Shown one piece after another: positions 10,112 through 21,269 of a DNA stretch of 64,000 nt (positions are counted from its first letter, which is position 1; the number at the start of each line of letters is the position of its first letter). Source of the DNA: Dipteris shenzhenensis (taxonomy: Eukaryota > Polypodiophyta > Polypodiopsida > Gleicheniales); the NCBI GenBank assembly GCA_047967505.1, contig CM106539.1. One strand, given 5' to 3'. A program made the translations under genes and the position numbers. The notes under the pieces were generated by a model. The model saw only the letters and a list, made by a program, of their open reading frames with translations, was not told the origin of the DNA and ran no database searches.

Positions 10112-10830
10112 TCATCATGTGGCCAGGAAGCTCTTTAGGCTCATTGATCTTCAAGAGACCATCTTTCGGGAGTTATATAACCTTAAGGGGCACCCTCCCT
10201 GTCCTGGGGAGTTATACGGCTACATGACGAGTAGTCTAAACACCCCCCGGGAGTTAGCACTATGGACTCCAAACCACCCCAACCCCACACTAGTTGAGAT
10301 TACCCCAATGGAGTCAACACAGCCAAGCAGGAAGGATCCAAATAGAGCAATATAGAAGCGTGCATTTTGAAGCAGGGTGTGTTGAATCATGGGAGCCCAA
10401 TTTGTAAGTATCGATCTCAAATTATATTGTTTATGTAGTTTATTAGGAGGTTGTTTCTTTGTACTAACCCCTCCACCAATTGTGTCATCCTGCAGCTTGA
10501 TATCATGGGGAGGTGCCCTACTCTTGTTGAGACAGCCTACCACTGCCACCATTGCAGAGGAGATACATGGAGGCACTTCTATAATGACAGGTTGATTACT
10601 GAGGAGCAGTATATCTAGGCTACTGGAGCATCCCGCGAGGTATTTGAAACTAATTAGATAATGTCAATATTATAAGTGAAGATTTGATTTTTCATACATT
10701 GATATATGTTGTCCCTTGTTTATAGGACCCTGCACAAGAAGATGAGGAAGAAGACGAGGAAGAAGGAGGTAGACAAGGGAGTGCAGAAGGAAGCATAAAA
10801 GGCAGGGAGGACGTGGAGAACTTAGATTAG
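10112..10830 (+). pseudogene. CACTA-B second-ORF protein (B1 copy)
   Basis: Three exon-like pieces in the same order as in B2 (32,163-32,765): about 10,112-10,400 (KLFRLIDLQETIFRELYNLK, GHPPCPGELYGYM), about 10,490-10,640 (YHCHHCRGDTWRHFYND) and about 10,727-10,830 (acidic DEEEDEEEGG, then a stop). The gene lies downstream of the transposase in the element, the usual place of the TNPA-like gene. A TAG after PNRAI and other stops make it inactive. The His/Cys cluster may be a zinc-binding site, but that is only a suggestion. Confidence 0.5.
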
Positions 10831-11089
10831 TCATAGAAGTAGTGCTAGTTACTCTTTTTTGTACTTAAGGCCACTCGCTTGGCTTCGTGCCTCTTGTATA
10901 TACACTCCTCTTATTTTTGGTATGTGAAGCCATAAGACGTGGCTTAGCTTCGTGCTATATGTACATACAAGCACTTTTTGAGCTATGAATTAATATACAC
11001 TCTTTTATTTTTTTGGCTTTCAATTTTCTTGTCCAACGTTCTATCAATTAATGCCTTGTGTAGCAAAATTTAAAAAATATTATGTAGCA

Positions 11090-11400
11090 CATCTATCAGG
11101 GCATCTATAAACGTGTCTATATATACATCTGTCTATTTGAGGGGCATCTATTTGTGCGTCTACAGATGCATCTATAAATGCATCTATAAATGTGTCTATA
11201 AATGCATTTATGGGTGCGTCTATCTCTTTTTTAAAATTTCTAGCACAGTGTCTATTTATGCATCTATATGCATGTCTATAGGCAGGTCTGTCTGCTATGT
11301 AGAAGCACCTTTAGATGTGGGTCTGTAGACGCGCTAATAGACGTGCAAATAGACGTGCCCGTTTATTTATTTTTTAGTTGAGTAAACACGTCTGTAGGTG
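11090..11400. repeat. CACTA-B1 subterminal repeats
   Basis: Many copies of a 12-14 bp unit of the type GACGCATCTATA / CTATAGATGCATCT, in both orientations. They end 20 bp from the terminus at 11,417. The same units occur near the left end of CACTA-B2 and inside it. Confidence 0.85.
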
Positions 11401-11417
11401 CTTTGTCTTGCTGTGTG

Positions 11418-13240
11418 TCTTTCTTTTTGTAGTCTTTGAATTTCTTTCAAGATATTTTGGATCCGCTTTGATGTGCTTTGGTTCAAGTGGTTTAATTAAG
11501 TAAATATTTTCAAGGTTTTGTATACGAAATAGTGTTGTGTATGTTAGGCCATGTGATTTGATGAGGGAAGGGTCAAATGCAAGGAAATCCATGGATAGTC
11601 CTTGTGAATGGTGAATTGTTCTAGTGGTGGCTGCTTGTATTGGGATTTGTGTTCTTGTTATAGAATTTAAATAGTTTTTCCCTATTTGAAATTCTCTTGT
11701 GATTTGATGAATTGGAGTCCATGTGCTTGGAATGTTATTTATGTATAGTTTGGAGTTATTAAAGCGAGTTTTCATTCCTGCTTTTGTATTGTTGAACAAG
11801 ATCCAAACAACATGGGGTTCATTTTGTGTGTTGGAGTGCTTGAATATTGTGTCGGTGCCATTTATAAGTCTGTTTGGAATGTTCAAATTTTCAAAACATA
11901 TTTCTACAATCATTCCTAGTTTTAGATGTAGTGTCTTGTGCAAGCCAACTGTGTTTTTGGCATTGGTGAATATTGCTATTGACTTCCTACAAGTTTTGTG
12001 TCTTTTGTCTTTTGTGTGAAGTGTGTGAGGGATTTCTTGTATCAAGGCAAAGACTTCTTCATTGTGAGTATCCTTTAAAACATTTGTGTAGAACAAGTGT
12101 GGAACATCTTGCTTTCGAGATGGTATTCTTAGGTAGTTGTTATTGATGTAGGAGATGTCATGTAATGTGTGTTGGCCTGTTCTTATTTGATTCAAAATTT
12201 TGAGGAATGGGTTGTTGGACTAATGCATTGGTATATTCAATTCAGTTAGTAAGGCATTGTCTTTCCAAAACGATGTCATCATTGTTGTATTTGTAGATTG
12301 ATCCATGAAGATCCTAGATCTTTTATTGGACTAGCTTGACATAGGTCACCACATAAGAGATCATTCACTCCTCCAAATGGTTGAAGGTGGTTGGGTTTAA
12401 TTTCTCATAGACGCATATTTGCCGCCACCATTGTACTATGCCCAATCAAGGAATCCTCATCGAACACAGCGAGTTCAAGGTCTTTGTATAGTTGCAACAA
12501 TTCTTGTAGTTTATCGCTTGATAGACTTGTGTAGTTGATGCCATTAGTAATAGATGTAGTATTGAATGTATTATTGTTCCTCCTATGTGGAAAGCCGCTT
12601 TTCCTGTGTAAGCCAGTAGGAGGAATTTTGGAGATTCCACAATATTACTTGTTTTTTTGTGCGAGTAATGACGTAGAAGAGCTTGAACCATGGTCATAAG
12701 AGTAAATGTTTTCCATGTGCTAGCATTGCCTATTAGGAATAGATAAAATGAATTTTCTGGAGAGACTCTTTTCTTTAGCATAATGTTCTCTACTATTAAA
12801 TGTTACTCGTTGTTCAAAGACCTCATGTTTTTGTGGTAGTCATTATTGGGAATAACTTTATATCTCAATAAAGGCTCATTGAGGAATTGATTTTGTTTTA
12901 ATTGTTTTCCATTTCAATGCCAATGTCGTAAGTGTCAATGTTGTTTCCTATGTTTGGATTAGTTGGTGAGGTTGTGGAAGTATAATTGTTGGAGGAATTT
13001 ATTGGGACATTAGGGATGAGCTTGTTGAATAGGGCTTTATAGATTGTTTTTATTGAGGTTTTCTTTTTGTGTCTACATGCAGGCCACCTTCGGGACACCT
13101 TAAGAAGGTGCTTGTGTGCAGGCTGGAGTTTACTATTCACATCAAAGCTCCTCTCCCTAAATTTCCCATGGGTGCATTGTGATGGACACAACCGGAAAAT
13201 CTTCGAGACAAATTGTTTCAAGAAATGGAGGACATCCAAA
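11418..13240 (-). pseudogene. Helentron-type PIF1 helicase pseudogene, interrupted by CACTA-B1
   Basis: The reverse strand codes for a PIF1-family helicase. Near 12,740 is the Walker A region, FLIGNASTWKTFTLMTMV, where the normal GTGKT is altered to STWKT. Near 12,630 is LLLAYTGKAAFHIGGTIIHS. Near 11,600 is motif VI, ATTRTIHHSQGLSMDFLAFDP. The upstream piece 12,898-13,239 carries QPAHKHLLKV and a Ser/Asn-rich spacer. The frame changes several times. The protein stops after KTTKRK where CACTA-B1 enters. The following endonuclease domain, seen in the copy at 28,463-28,912, is missing here. A parallel copy lies at 38,190-39,200. Confidence 0.85.
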
Positions 13241-13261
13241 ATGAGGTGTAGTTTATTTCAA

Positions 13262-14378
13262 TGATGTTTTTTTCGTGTTCTTTCATATCAAAATATTTCA
13301 ATTTTTTTGGGGATTTTATGATTTAGGGTTTTACTTTTTAGGGTTTTCATATATATAGAGGTAAGAGCCATTTTAACATTCAAATCTCACTTTCACTTTT
13401 AGAGAGTGATGTAGAAACTCCCACTCTCAAAACTATCTCATGCCCTTAGTCATCACTATTTGAGCACATCTCCCACAGATTCAGCCAAAGCAGCTACATT
13501 TCATGATTTCGTCTCTTGAACTACATTTGTAGATTGCAAGAAAGAGCTTTTTTGTGTGCTTGCCACTTGGTAGGACCTTAGATGTCCTAGTCACATGTAT
13601 CCGAGCCAATGATGACTTCGAAGATCTCATCAACTAAATGCAAGAGAATTGACTAATTTTGCATATCAACTTGATGTATCTTCGAAAATATGGATGCCGA
13701 TAGATTACATCAAGTATCTATTGCTAGATGAACCTAAGATTGTGAAACGCTTTTCCCATTTTTGTGATAACCTTATAGTGGATGGGTTTAGGCAGCTAGG
13801 AACTAATAAGCTCCTGGAAGCATGGATCAGGGAAAACCGGTTCCTTTCGTGGGAGATGACATTCATCTTTCTTCACTTGGAAGGGATTTTAGAGGAAGAA
13901 GCCCCATTTTCAAGCACCCCCTCCTTTGGATTGGAGGTTGCAATTTGGGTTCCCCTTTTCTCAGCCACATCTATGGCTGTAATTGTATGCATCTAGACAC
14001 CATCTCTTTTATAGAATGAGGAATCTCTAAAATGCACTTACTGTTAATTAGGCAATTGTCTTGAGAAAGGCATGCATGTGTGAAGAAGAACGAGAGCTAT
14101 GGGTGTTTTACGGCAAAAGCAAAAGATTTAATGCATCATCATGAGTCACAGAAGGGCATAATACAAGCAGTGCAATTGTTGGTGATGATGAGTATGCAAT
14201 TCTCTTTTTGCAACTTTAGTAGTCATGGAAAAGAAGAAATGCTTCCTGTTTGACGAATCATTTTTTCAATAAATTCAAGTTGCAATCTCATTTGTTCCAT
14301 TACATGGTTTTCCCCATGTAGGCATGCTATACATGAGAAAAGATCATGCAATTAGAAATTGTGAGAGGTCTAGGCATA
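13262..14378. repeat. Anonymous block shared with 39,262-40,387
   Basis: About 1.1 kb is nearly identical to the second locus in the same orientation and with the same neighbours: helicase on the left, gene X or its remnant on the right. It holds a small forward ORF described separately. No transposon hallmark is seen in it. Confidence 0.9.
13649..13996 (+). CDS. Short repeated ORF of unknown function
   Basis: A 115-codon ORF beginning MTNFAYQLDVSSKIWMP, rich in aromatic residues and ending in a hydrophobic tail (EVAIWVPLFSATSMAVIVCI). The second copy at 39,654-40,010 has 118 codons and differs by a 9-bp in-frame insertion plus scattered substitutions. An open frame in both copies hints at past constraint, but a short ORF can persist by chance between recent duplicates. 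No family recognised. Confidence 0.3.
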   Translation: MTNFAYQLDVSSKIWMPIDYIKYLLLDEPKIVKRFSHFCDNLIVDGFRQLGTNKLLEAWIRENRFLSWEMTFIFLHLEGILEEEAPFSSTPSFGLEVAIWVPLFSATSMAVIVCI

Positions 14379-14379
14379 C

Positions 14380-14416
14380 TCTCTCTTTTGTGGGGCCAGT
14401 CCACTACACCGAGCGG
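14380..14416 (+). repeat. 37-bp inverted repeat, left copy
   Basis: This is the reverse complement of 16,084-16,120 with one mismatch. It contains CACTACACCGAGCGG from 14,402, which looks like a CACTA terminus, but the outer 22 bp are also inverted. It adjoins the end of the block shared with locus 2. Confidence 0.9.
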
Positions 14417-14481
14417 GACATACTTTTACAGGTAAGTGCTTCCTCTTCTTTCCATTTAATATTTTTGTTATTTGCATTGGC

Positions 14482-14512
14482 CTGCAGCTAGCGCCTTAAG
14501 CGCTAGCTGCAG
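14482..14512. repeat. 13-bp palindrome with 5-bp loop
   Basis: Arms CTGCAGCTAGCGC and GCGCTAGCTGCAG are exact reverse complements around CTTAA. It stands just before the pyrimidine tract and the right palindromic array. Confidence 0.9.
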
Positions 14513-14519
14513 TGATGGG

Positions 14520-14720
14520 TGTAGGAACCCTCTCTTCCCCCTTCTCTTTTTCTCATTTTTCCCCCTTCTCTTTTTTCCCTCTTCTCTTATTCTCTCTTTC
14601 CCCCTTCTCTCTTTCCCCCTCTCTCTTTTCCCTTCTCTCTTTCCTTTCCCTCTTATTCTCTATTTCCTTTCCCTCTTATTCTCTTATGCTTATGCTTCTC
14701 TCATTCCCCCTTCTCTATTT
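14520..14720. repeat. Polypyrimidine tract next to the right array
   Basis: Imperfect CCCTTCTCT and TCCCTCTTATTCTC units, pyrimidine on the plus strand, very like 1,371-1,575. Apparent Ser/Phe-rich ORFs are compositional. Confidence 0.85.
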
Positions 14721-15663
14721 CCCCCTTCTCTCATTCGCATAAGCTCTTTTTCCGCATGAGCATAAGCTCCTTCTCTATTTCCGCATGAGCATAAGCATGA
14801 GCTTATGCTTATGCTTATGCTTATGCTTAAGCATAAGCATGAGCATAAACTCATGCTTATGCTCATGCATGAGCATGAGCTTATGCGTAAGTTTCCGCAT
14901 AAGCTTATGCGGAAATAGAGAATGAGAGAAGCTTATGCTTCTCTCATTCTCTTTTTCCGCATAAGCTCCTTCTCTCTTTCCGCATAAGCTCCTTCTCTAT
15001 TTCCGCATGAGCATGAGCATGTTCTCTTTTTCCGCATGAGCATAAGCATGAGCTTATGCTTATGCTTATGCATAAGCATAAGCATAAGCTCATGCTTATG
15101 CTCATGCATGAGCATGAGCTTATGCGTAAGTTTCCCCATAAGCTTATGCGAAAATAGAGAATGAGAGAAGGTTATGCTTCTCTCATTCTCTTTTTCCGCA
15201 TAAGCTCCTTCTCTCTTTCCACATAAGCTCCTTCACTATTTCCGCATGAGCATAAGCATGAGCATCCGCATAAGCTCATGCTTATGCTCATGCATGAGCA
15301 TGAGCTTATGCGCAAGTTTCCGCATAAGCTTATGCGAAAATAGAGAATGAGAGAAGCTTATGCTTCTCTCATTCTCTTTTTCCGCATAAGCTCCTTCTCT
15401 CTTTCCGCATAAGCTCCTTCTCTATTTCCGCATGAGCATAAGCATGAGCTTAGCATAAGCATAAGCTCATGCTTATGCTCATGCATGAGCATGAGCTTAT
15501 GCGCAAGTTTCCGCATAAGCTTATGCGGAAATAGAGAATGAGAGAAGCTTATGCTTCTCTCATTCTCTTTTTCCGCATAAGCTCCTTCTCTCTTTCTGCA
15601 TAAGCTCCTTCTCTATTTCCGCATGAGCATAAGCATGAGCATCCGCATAAGCTCATGCTTATG
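14721..15663. repeat. Right array of GCATAAGCTC palindromic modules
   Basis: About 940 bp of the same module types as 291-1,370, here in four long units of about 170-200 bp. Each has GCATAAGCATGAGC, the reverse GCTCATGCTTATGC, then GAGAATGAGAGAAGCTTATGC with its mirror image. The array ends abruptly where gene X resumes. Confidence 0.9.
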
Positions 15664-16083
15664 CTCATCCCAAGTCAGTGATACGGGTGAATCTTTGCTA
15701 GCAGATATCCAAGGGTTGGTGCAACAAAACCTGCAAAAATTTGTGTTGTCTATGGATTCATGGGATGGGAACATGGAGAGTGCAAAGTGTGAGATGCATC
15801 AAAATGAGGGTGTATTTGGATTGATGGAAACCCTCAAGGAAATGCTATATACATCAAAGAAGGCCTTGGAAGATGCAAAATTTATAGTGTCAACTAATGC
15901 TATTGTTCTAAAGCATCTTGAAGATGAAGTGGAAGGCTTATGAATAGCATTGTAGTACACAGACCCTTCTGGAGTGGAATCATATGACAACCTACATACC
16001 TCGTGAAAGGAAGCACATGTGATGACTATATTGACTAATTGTTCTTGATATATATTTTCTTGGAGAAATTAGGAGTTATTAAT
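15664..16083 (+). pseudogene. Gene X, 3' portion of the split copy
   Basis: The sequence resumes the match to the unbroken copy at ATCCCAAGT. It reads SQVSDTGESLLADIQGLVQQ, then NLQKFVLSMDSWDGNMESAK, then HQNEGVFGLMETLKEML, and stops near 15,940 after LEDEVEGL. The composition suggests a mostly helical protein. Downstream similarity to 40,388-40,500 (reverse) ends at 16,083, where the right 37-bp inverted repeat begins. Product unknown. Confidence 0.6.
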
Positions 16084-16120
16084 CCGCTCGGTGTAGTGGA
16101 CTGGCCCTACAAAAGAGAGA
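16084..16120 (-). repeat. 37-bp inverted repeat, right copy
   Basis: Partner of 14,380-14,416 (36 of 37 bases match). It lies directly after the 3' flank of gene X. Confidence 0.9.
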
Positions 16121-16660
16121 AAACAACCCATTTTTTCAAATAAGATGTTAGTGGAAAGAGGAGATCACAAAAGCAACTTCTTGAAAGGAGACAAGGAAAG
16201 AGAAGATTGAGGAGACAAGGAAAGGAGGAGATTGAGGAGACAAGGAGAAAGAGACGGAAGAGAAATACAGGAAGAAGAGGTGAGTTTCTTTCTTTCTTTC
16301 TTGAAATTTCGTTTTTTGTTTCAATCCTTTCTAATCAAGCATGAAAACTAGTTTAAAACTTTAGCAATACAAGTAGAAACACTCACAAAACCAAAGCTAA
16401 CAAACAAACAACCTACATTGTTGAAACAAACTCACCTCTTGAAGAACTTTCTTTCTGGAAACCAAAGAGGGAAAAAGGAGAGAGAGGGAGTACAAGAGGT
16501 AGGAGAAGGGTGAGGAGTGGGAAATAGAGTAGGAGGTTGCTTGGAATAGATGGGAGGTCAGTGAAAATAGGTGGGAGGAGATTTTGGGTTGCTTACTTGA
16601 GAGATTAGGAATGGTTTGAGCAAAACGCCGCGCGTTTCGGCGTTTCGGGTTTTAACCCAC
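16121..16660. other. Purine-rich spacer upstream of CACTA-A2
   Basis: Mostly AG-rich DNA (repeated GGAGACAAGGAAAG), a run of TTTC units at about 16,285, and a short GCGCGTTTCGGCGTTTCGGG segment at 16,630. No gene is visible. The left terminus of CACTA-A2 should lie near here but no clear CACTA end matching the right end was found. Confidence 0.4.
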
Positions 16661-16930
16661 AGCGTCGCTATATAGCAACGCTCTTTCGTCGCTATATAGC
16701 GACGTTTTTAATTTAAAGCATCGCTATATAGCGACGTTTTAAATTAAAAATGTCGCTATATAGTGATGGAACAGAGCGTCGCTATATAGCGACACTTACT
16801 GTTTATTTTTTTGTGTGGCCTCTTGTGAAGCTCAAACATGCTATGCCTATAATTGTCAATATCTCCTCTTACTATATAGCCTTACTATATAGGATTTTTT
16901 GTTTCAATCCTTACTATATAGCGACGTCAT
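16661..16930. repeat. CACTA-A2 left subterminal palindromes
   Basis: About six copies or half-copies of GTCGCTATATAGCGAC, separated by GTTTTAAATTAAAA-type spacers. They mirror the set at 21,270-21,400 near the right end. Confidence 0.9.
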
Positions 16931-17030
16931 TCTTTTTATATAGCCTCAAGAGAAGCTCAAATTAAACATGCTATGCTCATAATTGTGTACATCTCCTCTT
17001 CATGCTTATGTTTTGGTTTTATAAATGTAG

Positions 17031-20000
17031 ATGGAAGGGACGAGTGGAAGCTCATCCGATGATGCGCCAACGTCCGGGAGCACGAAGTGGCTTACGGAGA
17101 GGTTATATTGTCATTGCACTCATTGCAAGCGAGAAGTACGACATCAACGTCGTATTATCATGCGCCACTTGCGGATGTATGGGGAGGAGCCGGAACCAGT
17201 ACCCCCCGTTGGTGTTGCACATGTTGATGGATCATCGGTAAGTCAAAGCTATTTAAGTTCGCAATCTTATTGTATACCCGGAATTAGAAGATCTTCTATT
17301 TACACGAATGAGCTTATGACAGGATGACGAGGGTGACGAGGGTACACATATACCTTCTCACTTTCAACAAGACTATAGTCTCCCGGATGACGACGAGGGT
17401 ATGGTCGACATGATGGATTCCATTTTTAGGGGCACTACATCCCACGTACACGTGATGTCAGAGTCTGAGGTGAAAATGCGAGAGTTGCAATCAACACAAT
17501 TGTACGAGGGTGCCAGGATGTCTAAACTACGTGCTTGTCTCTCAATCTTGAATCTACAAGTACAGTATGGGTGGTCGGATACAAGTGTCTCGGCCTTAAT
17601 GAGGTTAGCCCTTGCATTAATTTGATTGACTCATTATTTGGATATTGTTTGTTTTGAGAATCATCATTTGGATAGTGTCTTTGTCATAGGTTGCTCCAAA
17701 AGATGTTGCCTGCACCAAATACCATGCCCGCATCAAGAGATGAAGCGAAAAAGATGCTAACAATGGTGGGTATGGATTATGATACCATCCATGCTTGCCG
17801 TAATGATTGTATTCTCTTTCGTCGTGAGCATGGAGATTTGGCTAGTTGTCCAAAGTGTGGGGAACAACGATATAGAGATGACTTGCAGGGTGAGAGGATA
17901 CCGGTAAAGGTCTTAAGACACTTTCCCATCATTGCAAGAATACAACACATGTTTCGATGCAAATCCATAGCGGAGTTGATGACATGGCATGCATCTCATC
18001 GGTCCACTGATCACACATTGAGGATTCCTGCAAATTGTGTAGCTTGGAAGCACATAGATAATCAGTGGCCGGACTTTGCGAGAGAGCCACACAACTTACA
18101 TCTTGGGCTAGCCATAGACGGCGTGAATCCTTTCGGGTTACGCTCGACATCTTGGTCGACATGGCCCATAGTTGTGGTGAATTACAATATCCCACCATGG
18201 CTAACAATAAAAAAGGGACACCTCATGCTTGCACTACTTGTGCCAGGAAAGTACAAGGCAAAAAACATGGACGTGTACATGGCACCTTTGATAGAGGAGT
18301 TACAGATATTATGGAGAGGAGTGCAGGTCTTTGATATTTCCAGAGCTCCTAGGCATACCAATGATATTTTGGTCAGGGGTATCTTGATGTGGACCATGCA
18401 TGACTACCCAGGATATGGAGAGTGCGCAGGTACGTGGTTATGTCTTTACATGTACAATGAGGGATTATGCTTTTTTTACTCTCTTTTGCACGCATGTCTT
18501 GTACTAACATATTCATGCACGCGTGCAGGACTTGTTACAAGTGGGTACCATGCTTGTCCTGTTTGTGGACCTGCTCTGAAATCGCTTGCACGCTACTCCA
18601 AACACATGAGGAAAAATGTTTATGAAGGTCATGCTCGATACCTTCCGCTCGACCATCTCGCACGTGGAGGTCATCTTGATCCACCACCATCATATTTGAA
18701 AGCAAGTGATTGGATTCAAGCTTGGAGGGAGAATGGAGAGGAACCTCCTCCTGGTATGAAGAGGCTATCGATCTTTCACGAGCTTCCTTATCGGGGTCAG
18801 TTACAAATCAATCATCTCTTGGATCCCATGCATATCTTTAAGAATGTGGGGGCTACCATTTGGGCACACTTGGTTGGTTCCAAGGACTCGAGAGGAGTGC
18901 GAGAAGACTTGCGTGCTATGAATAGGATGTCTTGTTTGTGGCCCCAAGTGCATGCTTCAGTAAAAGTTGTCCTCCCGAAAGCAACGTGGATCCTCTCTAC
19001 GAGGGAGGAGGCAGCGATCAAGGCAGACATTGCCTCTTTTCAAACACCGACAGGGTACATGCGTTGCTTGAAAGGAGCATTTTCAAAGGACAATAAGCTT
19101 AGTGGCCTCAAGTCCCATGATTGGCACAAGGTCTTACAGGTATTCTAAGTAGAATTAGTGTACCGATAATAGTGATGCATTAGCGTAATTATTATTATGT
19201 TATATTGTTGACATGATTTCATTGTTGCTTTGAAACTTCATCCTTCCAATTACAATAAAAGGGTGCTTACAAGAAGATGTTAGAAATTCTATATTCAAGA
19301 TCTGTGGTATTTTGAGGTATGCTTACTATCAATTCGCATTATGTATTTTCTTCATGGACATGTGAAATAGGTGGATATCTCAAATATCTTACATATGCAT
19401 GGACATGTGAAATAGGTGGATATCTCAAAAAGAGATCTCTATATCGAGCATCGAGAAGGCTAGGGTGGAATCCATCAAAGCCGTATGCTTGCTTGAGAAG
19501 CACTTTCCCTCAAGCATTATGACAACTCAAGTCCACTTGCTTGTGCACATAGTTGATGAGGTGGCTATAGCAGGTACCGTTCATAATCGATGGATGTTTT
19601 TTCTCGAGCGGTTTATGAAAACTTTAAAGCGGTTTGTAAGACAAAGAGCAAGACTAGAAGCAAGCATGGCAAAGGGATGGCTTGTGCAAGAGTCATTAGT
19701 ATATATCATAGAGTTTCTTGCATCCATGGATCCTGATATGCCGCAAGCTTGGCACAACAAGGATGATGATCACATCATTGGCGAGGTCCCCCAAGGAAAA
19801 GGGATTGAAAGAAAGATGAGCGAAGAGCAAATGGAGAAATTCAATAAGTTTTGTATCCTCAATAGCCCTGAGATGCAGAAGTGGATTGAGAGATATGAAG
19901 TGGCCAAAGCAGAAAGAATAAATGCAAGGACGAGATTCAGAGTAATGTACAGGCGATCACAACTATATCCACGAGATCTGGCTCTTCTCCCTACTCACAT

Positions 20001-21127
20001 GTCACTTGATTGGCTACAACTAGCTATACGTAAAGCCGAACGTGATGGAGAGACAATAAACGAGCGCGAGCGGGAGTTATCATCTGGATGTATGGTGCAT
20101 GTAAGTTTCTTATCTCTTGACGTAATTAAGTAATTATTTGTGGCAATATATGCTATAATATAGGTGCATCTTCATTGTTTTAATGATGCTCTTTTACAGT
20201 ACAAAAAGTACAGTGCATTATGGTCATATGGACGACATTTTCGCGTGGAACGCATCGATCCAAAGAGAGTCACGTATGATTGTGGAGTCATGGCTAACTT
20301 CACACAAGATAGCCGAGCAAGTGCTTCGGATACCAATCTTCTCTCCTCACAGTTGGATTATTGTGGAACCATACGCAACATCTATGAAATTGATTTCAGA
20401 CGATTTACTATTTTCATTCTTGATGTAAAATGGTTTAGAACTACTTACAACGGTCCCCATGCGACTGTGAGAAAAGATAGTAGCGGTCTCTTTGCAATAG
20501 ACTCCACCAAACATTGGACCGATGAAAGTGATACTTTTGTTCTTCCCGAGCACTGTGAGCAGGTGTATACTAATGATTTAATTAGTCGAAGCTTTCGTTT
20601 TTTAAGTCCATTGATATATATATAATTGACGACATTTGGCACGTGATTTTTCATCTTCAATATAGGTGGTTTTTCATCCGGATCGTTCTGATCCAAGATG
20701 GTGGTACGTGATCCAAGTTGCACCACGAAGTAAGCAGATTTTTGAAGATCGAGATGTCGATATGGAGATGCCACTACCAATGCCGGATCCAATTGATGAA
20801 TCTAGCGAAGAAGATGTAGATCACCATATGAGGCAAGAGGAAGATGCGCATAATGACATCGCATGGGAGGAGGATAGAGATCACGATATTGACGAGGAAG
20901 ACAACAATCGTCAAGATCAATCACCACACTTAAGCTTAATTGAAGAAGATGATCAAATACTTTTAGGTGAATGTACGATGCTAGAGTATGATGATGATAT
21001 AGGAGATCAACTCGGTATAGAGTTGGAGATAGACTTGCTTGGCGCCTTAGACTTGGCTCAAGATGAGACAGTTGATGTAAATGCTCTTATTTTAATTTGC
21101 TTTTTCTCATCTCAAACTTGGACATGA
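17031..21127 (+). CDS. CACTA TNP2 transposase, about eight exons, nearly intact
   Basis: This should be the transposase that cuts the element ends. Exons by splice signals and comparison with A3: 17,031-17,237; 17,323-17,603; 17,690-18,429; 18,529-19,139; about 19,238-19,316; 19,416-20,100; 20,200-20,562; 20,666-21,127, roughly 1,140 codons. The N-terminus has a Cys/His cluster (YCHCTHCKREV…RHLRMYG) like the Transpos_assoc domain. Exons 3-4 carry the Transposase_21 core (SWSTWPIVVVNYNIPPWL, MWTMHDYPGYGECAG, YHACPVCGPAL, MHIFKNVGATIW). Exon 6 is DUF4218-like (HLLVHIVDEVAIAGTVHNRW, FMKTLKRFVRQRARLEAS). Exon 7 is DUF4216-like (FRRFTIFILDVKWF). Exon 8 is acidic. Oddities: the exon 5 acceptor seems lost (AG reads AC compared with A3), and the exon 6 acceptor is duplicated. 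No in-frame stop was seen in the main exons. Confidence 0.88.
17604..17689 (+). other. 86-bp intron present in A2 but absent from A3
   Basis: It begins GTTAGCCC and ends GTCATAG. The flanking exon sequence GCCTTAATGAG / GTTGCTCC is fused without a gap in CACTA-A3, at 8,740/8,741. The intron contains an imperfect internal repeat (TCATTATTTGGATATTGT and TCATCATTTGGATAGTGT). Confidence 0.85.
19355..19444 (+). repeat. 45-bp tandem duplication covering a splice acceptor
   Basis: ATGGACATGTGAAATAG followed by GTGGATATCTCAA occurs twice, with AG acceptors ending at 19,370 and 19,415. In the transposase frame the first acceptor leads to a TGA within the duplicated copy; the second gives an open exon. 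The A3 copy has a single acceptor. Confidence 0.8.
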
Positions 21128-21269
21128 ATATATGAGCTTCAAAGGCTTGATGTACATGCTCTCATTTTTTAATTCTCTATGAGCTCAAACATGTATGAAA
21201 ATTTAAAAAATTTTGTCATTGGAAGAAAATAATTTTTAAGGCTTAAAAAAAAAAAAAACCTCTCTGTAA

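Larger units (their letters stand above)
9331..11417. mobile_element. CACTA-B1 element, internally deleted
   Basis: This is homologous to CACTA-B2 (29,089-32,761). It contains a fragment of the TNP2-B 3' end (reverse), a polypyrimidine block, the second ORF (forward), subterminal repeats and the right terminus at 11,417, which reads inward as CACACAGCAAGACAAAGC. Compared with B2 it lacks about 1.3 kb. The junction at 9,757-9,765 joins sequences that share CATGAAT, consistent with a microhomology deletion. Beyond 11,417 a Helentron helicase gene resumes, so B1 lies inside that gene. Confidence 0.75.
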
